Assembly (NCBI GenBank): GCA_020848855.1
Contig: JADLHH010000061.1
Location: forward strand, 1 to 7,478
From: Anaerolineae bacterium
Lineage (GTDB): Bacteria > Chloroflexota > Anaerolineae > Aggregatilineales > Phototrophicaceae
DNA length: 7,478 bases
Reading direction: 5' to 3'
The notes under the pieces are model-generated. The model ran no database searches and was not told the DNA's origin. It saw only the letters and a list, made by a program, of their open reading frames with translations. Position 1 is the stretch's first letter. Each line of letters starts with the position of its first letter. This document shows positions 1-5,775 of this stretch, one piece after another. Both the position numbers and the translations under genes were made by a program.

Positions 1-159
1 ATTCCGTACATCTACGTCGATATCAACGCTTACTACAACACCTTCCTGCCCACGCTGGGCGGTCCGGCGGTGCGACCGGTCAGCCAGATGGGGGTACAGT
101 CGCGCTATCTTGGTGACAACCTGTTCGACCTGCGCGTGCTGGTCGCGCTGGCTCAATAG
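1..159 (+). CDS. 3' end of an unrecognised protein (partial)
   Basis: Frame 1 is open from the first base to a TAG at 157-159 and gives the last 52 residues of a protein whose start lies outside the window. The tail is rich in aromatic and hydrophobic residues (it begins IPYIYVDINAYYNTFLP and ends FDLRVLVALAQ), with no motif I can assign. Third codon positions are mostly G or C, like the neighbouring genes, and a hairpin terminator follows 10 bases after the stop; both support a real gene end. No function is proposed. Confidence 0.6.
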   Translation: MPYIYVDINAYYNTFLPTLGGPAVRPVSQMGVQSRYLGDNLFDLRVLVALAQ

Positions 160-169
160 TGGTTGGCTG

Positions 170-200
170 CAAGGGCTGAGCCGGGAAATCTCAGCCCTTG
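170..200 (+). terminator. hairpin after the first gene
   Basis: An 11-bp perfect inverted repeat (170-180 with 190-200; core AAGGGCTGAG / CTCAGCCCTT) encloses a 9-nt loop and starts 10 bases after the stop codon of the upstream gene. No T-run follows, so it may be a weak or factor-assisted terminator, or an mRNA 3' end stabiliser. Its position between two + strand genes fits insulation of the downstream gene from upstream transcription. Confidence 0.6.
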
Positions 201-208
201 TCCACGAA

Positions 209-246
209 ATTCGAATAGATTTGTGCAGTTCCGCCAACTTTTCGAA
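209..246. promoter_or_regulatory. paired TTCGAA palindromes, possible operator
   Basis: ATTCGAAT (209-216) and TTCGAA (241-246) are palindromes whose centres are about 31 bp apart, close to three helical turns. They lie just upstream of the promoter-like boxes of the BMP gene. The spacing would put two bound repressor or activator dimers on the same DNA face. No regulator is identified, and short AT-rich palindromes also occur by chance. Confidence 0.2.
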
Positions 247-269
247 CGAATTCTCTACCTACGATGATT

Positions 270-296
270 TTGTTTGTTTCCGAAATGCGGTAAGAT
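270..296 (+). promoter_or_regulatory. candidate promoter of the BMP gene
   Basis: A TTGTTT box (270-275) and a TAAGAT box (291-296) are separated by 15 bases, slightly short of the usual 16-18. They sit about 55 bases before the chosen start codon, inside the only sizeable non-coding stretch upstream of the gene. The consensus match is moderate, so this is a best guess. Confidence 0.35.
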
Positions 297-351
297 TGCC
301 GCTTAGCAATAGTGGTTATTGCCTAACTTCAAACAATGGAGGTTATCCGAT

Positions 352-1419
352 ATGGCTCGCAAGCTACTTGCAGTATTGAGCGTTGCTGTGCTGCTGTTAG
401 CTGCACTTCCGCTGACCGTCGCCGCTCAGAGCGACATTGAAAGCGTTTGTCTCGTTACCGATATTGGCAAGATCAATGACGGCACGTTCAACCAGTCGGC
501 ATACGAAGGTATGCTGGCGGCTGCCGAAGAATTGGGACTGGACAGCACGTATATCGAAACGCAGGCGCAGACAGACTATGCCACGAACATCGGCACCTGC
601 CTGACCGAAGGTAATGATCTGATCATCACCGTCGGTTTCCTGATCGGTGAGGCGACACACGCCGCTGCCGAAGAAAACCCGGACGTGCTGTTCATTGGTG
701 TCGACCAGTTCTTTGCTGATCCGCTGCCGAACCTGGTAGGAATCCAGTTCCGTGAAGACCAGGCAGGCTATCTGGTTGGCGCGATGGCAGCCCTCGTGAC
801 CGAGAGCGGCACGATTGCTGGCGTGTACGGCATCGACATCCCGCCGGTGATCAAGTATCGCAACGGCTATGAGCAGGGCGCGAAGTACATCAACCCCGAC
901 ATCCAGGCGCTCGGTGTCTATATCCCCGACTTCAACGCCCCGGACCGCGGCGCTACCGCTGCCGAGCAGTTCATCGGTGAAGGTGCGGATGTGATCTTCG
1001 GCGCTGGTGGTCCTACCGGTTCCGGTGGTATCACCCGCGCTGCGCAGGCGGGCACGATGGTGATCGGTGTGGACGTGGATGAGTACAACACGACCTTCGG
1101 CGGCGGCGAAACCCCCGGCGCGGAGAACCTGATCACCAGCGCGCTGAAGCGCGTGGATGTTGGCGTTCACGACATGATCGCGGCGGCTGTCAACGGTGAC
1201 GGCTTCCCCGAAGACAGCCTGTACGTCCTGACGGTGGAAAACGGCGGTATCGGCTTTGCGCCTGCTCACGACTCGGCTGTTCCTGAGGAAGTGACTGCGC
1301 AGGTCGATGAAATCCTGCAAGGATTGATCGACGGCACAATCGACACCGGCGTCGACCCGCTCTCCGGCGCGCTGCTGAGCGAGATGGAACCGGCTGCGAC
1401 CGAAGCCGCCGGCGGCTGA
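352..1419 (+). CDS. BMP family (PnrA-like) solute-binding protein
   Basis: Extracytoplasmic binding protein of the BMP/Med/PnrA family, whose characterised members capture nucleosides (some bind other small ligands) for an ABC importer. The 355-residue product has a signal peptide (Lys/Arg at residues 3-4, hydrophobic 5-22, likely cleavage after the VAA of residues 23-25). Family motifs follow: DIGKINDGTFNQSAYEG near 37-53 (the D-x-G-x-x-D/N-x-x-F-N-Q ligand signature) and GVDVDEY near 239-245 in the second lobe. The ATG at 352 is chosen because GGAGG (338-342) lies 9 bases upstream and the signal peptide starts there; an in-frame TTG at 319 would only add an unsuitable polar leader. No lipobox cysteine is present, although many family members are lipoproteins. 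No ABC ATPase or permease gene is adjacent. Family is certain; the ligand is not. Confidence 0.9.
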   Translation: MARKLLAVLSVAVLLLAALPLTVAAQSDIESVCLVTDIGKINDGTFNQSAYEGMLAAAEELGLDSTYIETQAQTDYATNIGTCLTEGNDLIITVGFLIGEATHAAAEENPDVLFIGVDQFFADPLPNLVGIQFREDQAGYLVGAMAALVTESGTIAGVYGIDIPPVIKYRNGYEQGAKYINPDIQALGVYIPDFNAPDRGATAAEQFIGEGADVIFGAGGPTGSGGITRAAQAGTMVIGVDVDEYNTTFGGGETPGAENLITSALKRVDVGVHDMIAAAVNGDGFPEDSLYVLTVENGGIGFAPAHDSAVPEEVTAQVDEILQGLIDGTIDTGVDPLSGALLSEMEPAATEAAGG

Positions 1420-1448
1420 TCTTCCGCACCGCGTTGCAGTATCAAGCA

Positions 1449-1479
1449 AAACGGGCGACCTGGTTGGGGTCGCCCGTTT
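1449..1479. terminator. bidirectional intrinsic terminator between the BMP gene and rny
   Basis: A 12-bp perfect stem (1449-1460 with 1468-1479, core ACGGGCGACC / GGTCGCCCGT) encloses a 7-nt loop. On the + strand it ends in TTT and is followed by GATTT; on the - strand the matching end is CGTTTTGCTTG. It begins 30 bases after the BMP stop and 22 bases beyond the rny stop, so one element can end both converging transcripts. Confidence 0.85.
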
Positions 1480-1500
1480 GATTTACACTGCTGTATCGAA

Positions 1501-3033
1501 TTACCGCGCGTATTCGACAGCGCGCGTCTCGCGGATGACCTGTACCTTAATCTGACCGGGGTACTGCATCGTTTCCTCGATCTTCTTGGCGATGTCGCGC
1601 GAAAGCCGCAGCGCTGCCAGGTCGTCCACGTTTTCCGGGCGCACGATGATGCGCACTTCGCGCCCGGCTTGCAGGGCATAGCTCTGCTCGACGCCGTCGA
1701 AGCTGTTAGCGATCTCTTCCAGTGTCTTGACCCGGCGGATGTAGGTTTCCAGGCTCTCGCGGCGGGCGCCAGGGCGCGCGCCGGAGATCGCGTCGGCAGC
1801 TTCCACGATGTACGCTTCGACGCATTCCTGCTCGACTTCGTGGTGGTGGCTGGCGATGCAGTTCACGACCTTAGCGTTGACACCGTAGCGCTTGGCGAAT
1901 TCCGCGCCGATCAGCGCGTGCGTGCCTTCGACTTCGTGGTCGATTGCCTTGCCGAGGTCGTGGAGTAAGCCGCCGGTCTTGGCGATCATTACGTCCGCGC
2001 CCAGCTCAGCGGCGATCATCCCGGCAACGTGCGAGGTCTCAATCGCGTGGGCGTGGTTGTTCTGCCCGTAGCTGGTGCGGAACTTCAGCCGCCCCAGCAG
2101 CTTGAGGATTTCAGGATGCAAGCCGGGCACGCCGGTTTCGTAGGCGGCGCGCTCGCCTTCCTGCTTGATGACCTGCTCCACTTCGGCGCGGGCGTCCTCG
2201 ACCAGCTTCTCGATACGCGCCGGGTGGATGCGCCCATCGACCACCAGCTTTGCCAGCGCCCGCTTGGCGACTTCGCGCCGCACCGGGTCGAAGCTGCTGA
2301 TGGTGACGGCTTCCGGCGTATCGTCCACGACCACGTCGACACCGGTCGCCAGCTCAAAGGCGCGGATGTTGCGCCCGTTGCGCCCGATGATGCGCCCCTT
2401 CATTTCGTCGCTGGGGAGCGGGACGACGCTCACGGCGATTTCGCTGACATGCTCCGACGCGAGCCGCTGCACCGCCAGCGAGATCACCTCGCGGGCGCGG
2501 GTTTCGGCTTCTTCGTTGGCTTCGGCTTCCACCTGCCGGATGATGCGCGCCATGTCATTGCGTGCCTCGGTTTCCGCCAGCGCCATCAGTTCGGTCTTGG
2601 CTTCGTCCACCGTCATCTGGGCGATGCGCTGGAGTTCGGCGGCGCGTTCTTCTTCCAGCTTCTGCAAATCCGCCTGCTGCTTGTCGAGCCGGCTCTGACG
2701 TTTGTTCAGGTTCTGCTCGCGCTGTTCCATGCGCTCGAACCGCTTGTCGAGGTCTTCACGCCGCCGCTGGAGTCGTTCGTCCTCGCGGTCGAGTTCGCGA
2801 CGGCGGCGCACCGTGATTTCATCGGCTTCTGCCAGCACCTTCTTCGATTTTTCATCCGCGTCGCGGATAGAACTCTGAGCCTGTTCGGTTGCCTGGTCAA
2901 CGATCTTTCGGGCTTCCTGTTCCGCCAGTTCGCGGCGGTTCCTACCCTGTGTATTCTGGTAAGCGTTCAACCCAAAATAGGCGATGACCATGCACACGAT
3001 AGTGCCAATTATCAGGGCAATTACCCATTCCAT
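1501..3033 (-). CDS. rny: ribonuclease Y
   Basis: Membrane-anchored endoribonuclease that starts mRNA decay and processing in bacteria using RNase Y. The 510-residue length is normal for the family. Order: N-terminal transmembrane helix (about 3-24, IALIIGTIVCMVIAYFGL); long charged coiled coil (about 30-195); KH RNA-binding domain with its GxxG loop (GRIIGRNGRNIR, GRNG at 217-220); DGRIHPARIE segment (266-275); HD phosphohydrolase domain with the HD pair in LLHDLGKAIDHEVEG (His358-Asp359), further metal or active-site candidates at His335 and SHHH (395-398), and the conserved ADAISGARPGARRE block (413-426). The ATG at 3033 is chosen because the membrane helix starts right after it; the next methionine (15) would cut the anchor. 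It follows recX on the same strand with a 54-nt gap containing an unusual hairpin. It ends in TAA facing the shared terminator. Confidence 0.97.
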   Translation of the reverse strand: MEWVIALIIGTIVCMVIAYFGLNAYQNTQGRNRRELAEQEARKIVDQATEQAQSSIRDADEKSKKVLAEADEITVRRRRELDREDERLQRRREDLDKRFERMEQREQNLNKRQSRLDKQQADLQKLEEERAAELQRIAQMTVDEAKTELMALAETEARNDMARIIRQVEAEANEEAETRAREVISLAVQRLASEHVSEIAVSVVPLPSDEMKGRIIGRNGRNIRAFELATGVDVVVDDTPEAVTISSFDPVRREVAKRALAKLVVDGRIHPARIEKLVEDARAEVEQVIKQEGERAAYETGVPGLHPEILKLLGRLKFRTSYGQNNHAHAIETSHVAGMIAAELGADVMIAKTGGLLHDLGKAIDHEVEGTHALIGAEFAKRYGVNAKVVNCIASHHHEVEQECVEAYIVEAADAISGARPGARRESLETYIRRVKTLEEIANSFDGVEQSYALQAGREVRIIVRPENVDDLAALRLSRDIAKKIEETMQYPGQIKVQVIRETRAVEYAR

Positions 3034-3087
3034 GTCGCTTAGCGCGGTTTCGTTCCCACTGCGAGAAACCGCGCGCTTCCTCCTTCC
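3034..3087 (-). promoter_or_regulatory. strong SD plus hairpin in the recX-rny gap (rny initiation region)
   Basis: Read on the - strand, the recX TAA is followed at once by GGAAGGAGGAAG, which contains a perfect AGGAGG (3084-3079). It is 45 nt from the rny ATG, far too distant for normal initiation, and there is no SD-like sequence next to the ATG. Between them lies a perfect 10-bp inverted repeat (3074-3065 with 3051-3042, GCGCGGTTTC / GAAACCGCGC) with a 13-nt loop. Once folded, only 4 + 8 unpaired nt separate AGGAGG from the ATG. The hairpin therefore looks like a spacer that brings the ribosome-binding site to the start. A recX terminator is less likely because no U-run follows. Confidence 0.55.
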
Positions 3088-3762
3088 TTATTCGTCCATC
3101 ATGTCGTTGTCATCTTCATTACCCGCGAAGTACTCCGGGTCTTCGGCGTCGATTTCCTGCATCAACCGCCGAATTGTTGAGCGAGCGACTTCATACCGAA
3201 AGCCGCGTCGCTGCAGGTGAGCATTCATCTTTGTGCGAAATTCGCCGCGCGGCACATTTCGCAGGCGGCGCATGTGCGCCTGCGCTGCGCGATACGCGGC
3301 ATCTTCGGCATCCACGTCGGCGAGCGCCGCGTCGATCACGTCGCGGCTGACGCCCTTCTGCTGAAGTTCGTAACGCAGTGCTCTGGGGCTGGTCGGCTTG
3401 AACGTCGTCCGGTCGCGTACCCACAGGTTGGCGAATGCGCGGTCGTCGATATAGCCATACGCCGTCAGGCGTTCAAGCGCGGCATCGATCACGGCAGGCG
3501 GTATGCCCTTGCGGGCGAGGTTGTCGCGCACTTCGCGCGTGCTGCGCGGGCGCAGCGCCAGAAAACGCGCGGCGCTGTCGGTGGCGACGGTTACGGCGGC
3601 TTCGTTAGTGAGGGCTTCGATTTCAGCGTCCGTTAGCGTTTGCCCTTTATGCAGTCGCGCCGCTTCGTCAAGGCTCAGGCTGAACGTATAAACGTCGTCA
3701 ATGAAGATGCTGACGCGCTTCTTGTTCCGCTTTTGCACCTCGATTGCCGTGATAACACCCAT
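3088..3762 (-). CDS. recX: recombination regulator RecX
   Basis: RecX binds RecA filaments and modulates recombination and SOS-linked activity in the cytoplasm. The 224-residue product has the typical N-terminal strand region (ITAIEVQKRNKKRVSIFIDD, residues 4-23, then YTFSLSLDEA), followed by three helical RecX repeats: RPRSTREVRDNLARKG to YGYIDDRAFANLWVRDR (about 64-117), SPRALRYELQQKGV onward (125-150), and RTKMNAHLQRRGFRYEVARSTIRRL (176-200). The C-terminus is very acidic (EDDNDMMDE). The ATG at 3762 fits the family N-terminus, although the preceding SD is weak (GGCGGTACGGA). It is first in a two-gene - strand unit with rny. recA is not adjacent, whereas recX often follows recA directly in other bacteria. 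It ends in TAA. Confidence 0.93.
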   Translation of the reverse strand: MGVITAIEVQKRNKKRVSIFIDDVYTFSLSLDEAARLHKGQTLTDAEIEALTNEAAVTVATDSAARFLALRPRSTREVRDNLARKGIPPAVIDAALERLTAYGYIDDRAFANLWVRDRTTFKPTSPRALRYELQQKGVSRDVIDAALADVDAEDAAYRAAQAHMRRLRNVPRGEFRTKMNAHLQRRGFRYEVARSTIRRLMQEIDAEDPEYFAGNEDDNDMMDE

Positions 3763-4034
3763 TCCGTACCGCCAAATAAAAATACCGTGATCGCATCAAA
3801 CGAGACCACGGCTGGAAACGGACGTTGCGCCTGTGATTGAACCTGCGTTTGAATTACCCGGTTGCTGTGAATGAAACACATAAAAAGGCTGGCATAACCG
3901 CGAGCCTGACTGTTTTTTTCACTTGGCACAACATCCATATCGTCCAGAGGACGGTTTAGTTCCAGCTTGTCAACCGCAATGAGCACGGCTGTGGCGTCGT
4001 TTAACGTTTAGATGCGCCCCATTTACGATCTATT

Positions 4035-4063
4035 ATTATCCACAATTTAAGCGGTTTGCACAA
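4035..4063 (-). promoter_or_regulatory. candidate promoter of recX-rny
   Basis: Read on the - strand: TTGTGC (4063-4058), a 17-base spacer, then GATAAT (4040-4035). The -10 matches TATAAT at five of six positions and the spacing is ideal; the -35 matches only its TTG. Transcription would begin near 4028 and give recX a long untranslated leader. Confidence 0.45.
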
Positions 4064-4078
4064 CATTTACTTTTGCCC

Positions 4079-4087
4079 TGCTAAAAT
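4079..4087 (+). promoter_or_regulatory. candidate extended -10 promoter of the SDR gene
   Basis: TGCTAAAAT is an extended -10 element (TG, one base, then TAAAAT, five of six matches). Upstream TTGCAC (4056-4061) is 20 bases away, too far for a good -35, which extended -10 promoters can do without. A start near 4094 gives an 86-nt leader before the ATG at 4180. The region overlaps the -35 box of the opposing recX promoter candidate. Confidence 0.45.
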
Positions 4088-4179
4088 TCCGGTCGAAGAG
4101 GCGGGCGACTCGCGGTTTCCGGTACTCCCACTTTTTGCCAACGATGACTTACAATGAGCGCGATGGATCAGGGGCAGGC

Positions 4180-4962
4180 ATGATCGCGAAACAACGGGTA
4201 CTGGTCACGGGTGGGGGAACGTTTCTGGGGGAGAGTATCGCCGCAGCGCTGCTGTCCGAAGGTGTCGACGTGACTCTGCTCGTTCGCCCCGACGCCGAGG
4301 ACAAGATCGGCACGCTGGCGCAGCGCGCTCGCTGGTACACGGCGGATGTGTGGGATCCCGCCAGCCTGAAAGGGCGGGCGCGTGGTCACAACAGCGTGAT
4401 CCACACGGTTGGCAGCCTGACCGCCGACCCGGCGCAGGGCTTGACGTTCCACTGGCTCAACTTCGTTTCGGCGCGCAACGTCGCCAATATGTGCGTCAGC
4501 AGCGGTGTGCCGCACATGGTCTTGCTGAGCAGCGTGCGCGCGCCCTGGGTCAGCCGCCAGTATATTGCCGCCAAGCGCGAAGCCGAAGCCTACATCCCGC
4601 GCGTCGGGCTGCGTTCGACGGTCATTCGCGCGCCCATCGCCTACATGCGCGGCGCACAGCGCAGCCCGTTCTACGGGTTGATGAGCGTGCTGGGGTCGAT
4701 CCCGCCGCTGTCGTGGCTGTGGTTCCGGCGGGTCGCCCCGCTGCCCGTCGACGTAATCGCGCGCGGCGCAGCCCGTATCACGCTGGAGCCGCGCCAGCAA
4801 AACGCGGTCTTCTATGCCGGCGACCTGCGCAAGCGCAACAGCAGCCGCGAGCTTCGGCGCGGCATTTCCGAGCGGGAATTTCAGGCGGAACAGCGCCAGA
4901 TTTTCTACCCCGAAGATGAAGATGCGCCGTTCGGCTGGCTGCCGCCCAACGACGACCGTTAA
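4180..4962 (+). CDS. NAD(P)-binding atypical SDR protein (NDUFA9-like)
   Basis: A 260-residue atypical extended short-chain dehydrogenase of the NAD(P)-binding/NDUFA9-like group; its substrate is unknown. It begins with a Rossmann fold: RVLVTGGGTFLGESIAAALL (residues 6-25), where GGGTFLG is the dinucleotide-binding glycine loop, a second strand VTLLVRP (31-37), and ADVWDPASL (55-63), the usual site of adenine contact. VIHTVGSL (73-80), LLSSV (115-119) and the YxxxK pair Y128/K132 in YIAAKREAEAYI are present, so a catalytic Ser-Tyr-Lys set is possible, followed by GLRSTVIRAPIAYMRG (143-158). The ATG at 4180 is preferred over the in-frame ATG at 4144 or TTG at 4135 because AGGGG (4170-4174) lies 5 bases before it and the Rossmann strand starts right after. 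The stop is 7 bases from the stop of the convergent MerB-like gene. Confidence 0.8.
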   Translation: MIAKQRVLVTGGGTFLGESIAAALLSEGVDVTLLVRPDAEDKIGTLAQRARWYTADVWDPASLKGRARGHNSVIHTVGSLTADPAQGLTFHWLNFVSARNVANMCVSSGVPHMVLLSSVRAPWVSRQYIAAKREAEAYIPRVGLRSTVIRAPIAYMRGAQRSPFYGLMSVLGSIPPLSWLWFRRVAPLPVDVIARGAARITLEPRQQNAVFYAGDLRKRNSSRELRRGISEREFQAEQRQIFYPEDEDAPFGWLPPNDDR

Positions 4963-4969
4963 TCGATAG

Positions 4970-5653
4970 CTACCGTACCGGCTTCCAGAACGCCGAGTCT
5001 AAGCCGACGCTCTCGAAAATATGCACCGCTTGATCGACCGTGCGTCCGCGAAATTCGGGATTCAGGCGGTCGTGATACCAGGCTTTCGAAAGCTCCCAGA
5101 CCTGCGCCATCGTCAGCGCTTCACCTCGTCCGCGCTGATTCAGCACACACCATTGGCTGATTTGCTCCTCCGACCGGAAGAGAAGCATCGTTGCTCAGGT
5201 ATCGATGAGATCGTCGTACCACTGTGAGAAGGGGAGCGGAAAATGGATCAGCGCGCCGGGTGCTTGCAGCTTACCGTCCTCAATGGCGTAAGTCACGCGC
5301 TCGCCCGATGGACTGAAGGCTGCCTCAATCAGCGCGTCGGCGTGCAGCATGGCGGGGATGCCGAGCGAGTCCCAGGCGCAGTTCGCCCACAAGCGCTTCC
5401 CCCGGGTATGGACACGGAAATTCGTCGGCATGGCGGAGAGCGGGTTAGCCATGCGAATCTGGTCGGTGCCAGGATTAAGGAACAGGGCATGGGCATCGTT
5501 CAGGCGGTGATAAGCTAGACGCGCTTCCGCTTCGGTGATCTGGAAGCGATTGGCTGCATCTGCCAGCGACGGAGGTATCTCGTTTTCGACAAAGAACGTG
5601 TAAACGAAATGACGCACTTGCCAGTCGTTTTCGCTGAGTCGCGGCGCTGTCAT
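4970..5653 (-). CDS. merB: MerB (organomercurial lyase)-family protein, probable selenoprotein with in-frame TGA
   Basis: MerB cleaves carbon-mercury bonds with two cysteines and an aspartate (Cys96, Asp99, Cys159 in R831b). Read through one TGA, this gene encodes 227 residues, close to the 212 of MerB. Residues 1-65 form the helical N-terminal domain. MANPLSAMPTNFRVHTRGKR (68-87) leads into WANCAWDSLGIPA (89-101), where C92-A-W-D95 matches the MerB CALD motif. WYDDLIDT (145-152) is followed by TGA (codon 153), then ATMLLFRSEEQISQW, which aligns with the MerB segment beginning at Cys159. The 74 codons beyond the TGA continue in frame with family-like sequence (VWELSKAWYHDRLNP) to a TAG. A SECIS-like stem-loop follows the TGA. 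The structural Cys117 position lacks Cys (EAAFSPSGERV). The start ATG has GAGAG 5 nt upstream. No merR, merA or merT is nearby, so the substrate may not be organomercury. The alternative is a nonsense-mutated gene, made unlikely by the exact position of the TGA. Confidence 0.85.
5165..5182 (-). promoter_or_regulatory. bacterial SECIS-like stem-loop
   Basis: On the coding strand CUCUUCC (5182-5176) pairs with GGAGGAG (5171-5165), seven pairs with one U-G wobble, closing a GGUC tetraloop (5175-5172). The E. coli fdhF SECIS also has a GGUC loop. Counting the U of UGA as 1, the loop starts at 23 here and at 22 in fdhF, within the range where SelB recognises bacterial elements. There is no obvious bulged U like U17 of fdhF, though a U-G wobble lies close to that place. 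A competing register (5187-5180 with 5170-5163, eight pairs, 9-nt loop) covers the same bases. Confidence 0.75.
5195..5197 (-). other. in-frame TGA, probable selenocysteine codon (Sec153)
   Basis: The + strand TCA here reads TGA on the coding strand, between ACC (Thr152) and GCA ACG ATG (Ala-Thr-Met). It replaces the catalytic cysteine codon that MerB proteins have at this point (TGC or TGT, one base different). TGA is a normal stop for the BMP gene in this window, so genome-wide reassignment does not explain it. Confidence 0.82.
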
Positions 5654-5682
5654 CAGTTCTCTCAGTCTGTCTCCTGATGCGC

Positions 5683-5766
5683 CTACCTGGTGGCGGGGTA
5701 CACGGGCAGCTCGACGGCGTGCTCCGCGCCCGCGATCCCCTGCTCGTAAAACCAGCCGACGTTCAT
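5683..5766 (-). CDS. possible 27-residue small ORF
   Basis: In the 122-nt gap between the winged-helix gene and the MerB-like gene, ATG at 5766 opens a frame of 27 codons ending in TAG (5685-5683). The product starts MNVGWFYEQGIAGAEHAV. Nearly every third codon position is G or C (TTT is the one exception), as in real genes here. It is in the same frame as the upstream winged-helix gene, separated only by that gene's TAG and three codons. It may be a tiny gene, a former C-terminal extension, or chance. AGAGG, inside the end of the upstream gene, is somewhat far for an SD. Confidence 0.25.
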   Translation of the reverse strand: MNVGWFYEQGIAGAEHAVELPVYPATR

Positions 5767-5775
5767 CGCCCGCCG

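Larger units (their letters stand above)
3763..4179. promoter_or_regulatory. divergent intergenic control region between recX and the SDR gene
   Basis: This stretch is more AT-rich than the flanking genes and contains no gene I can support. It holds a - strand promoter candidate, an overlapping + strand extended -10, a 9-mer direct repeat GCACAACAT (3926-3934 and 4058-4066), a tandem CGTTTAR (around 3999-4011), and a weak 5-bp hairpin AGGCT/AGCCT (3886-3890, 3903-3907) followed shortly by T7 (3913-3919). A - strand frame is open from a GTG at 3986 into recX, but it has no SD and no recognisable family, so it is not called. If the - strand promoter is real, recX mRNA has a leader of roughly 265 nt. 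Confidence 0.5.

Noticed and set aside
397..1449. Long - strand open frame (350 codons) opposite the BMP gene.
   Set aside because: It is the mirror of a clearly recognisable gene in GC-rich DNA; its product is rich in Arg, Asp, Val and His with no family motif.
2029..3042. Long + strand open frame (337 codons) opposite rny.
   Set aside because: The opposite strand encodes an unambiguous RNase Y over its whole length; this frame is a codon-bias shadow.
3886..3919. Hairpin AGGCT/AGCCT followed by T7 as a terminator.
   Set aside because: The stem is only 5 bp with a 12-nt loop, the T-run starts 5 bases after the stem, and no + strand gene lies upstream to terminate.
3675..3986. - strand frame from a GTG in the recX leader running into recX in another frame.
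   Set aside because: No SD, no recognisable family, and its last third overlaps the well-supported recX N-terminus. The AVDKLELNRPLDDMD stretch reads a little like protein, so a decayed gene cannot be fully excluded.
4135..4179. Upstream starts (TTG 4135, ATG 4144) for the SDR gene.
   Set aside because: No SD precedes them and they add a polar leader before the Rossmann strand; ATG 4180 has AGGGG at 5-base spacing.
4350..4919. + strand 189-codon frame inside the SDR gene.
   Set aside because: It overlaps the recognisable SDR frame entirely and its product is a low-complexity Arg/Ala/Gln-rich shadow.
4970..5188. Separate 72-codon gene starting at the ATG at 5188.
   Set aside because: It is in the same frame as the preceding 152 codons, three codons after the TGA, and its content is the C-terminal part of the MerB fold; a single read-through protein explains it better.
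4970..5653. MerB-like gene as a plain pseudogene.
   Set aside because: There is only one stop, it sits exactly at a catalytic cysteine position, the rest shows no decay, and a SECIS-like hairpin follows.
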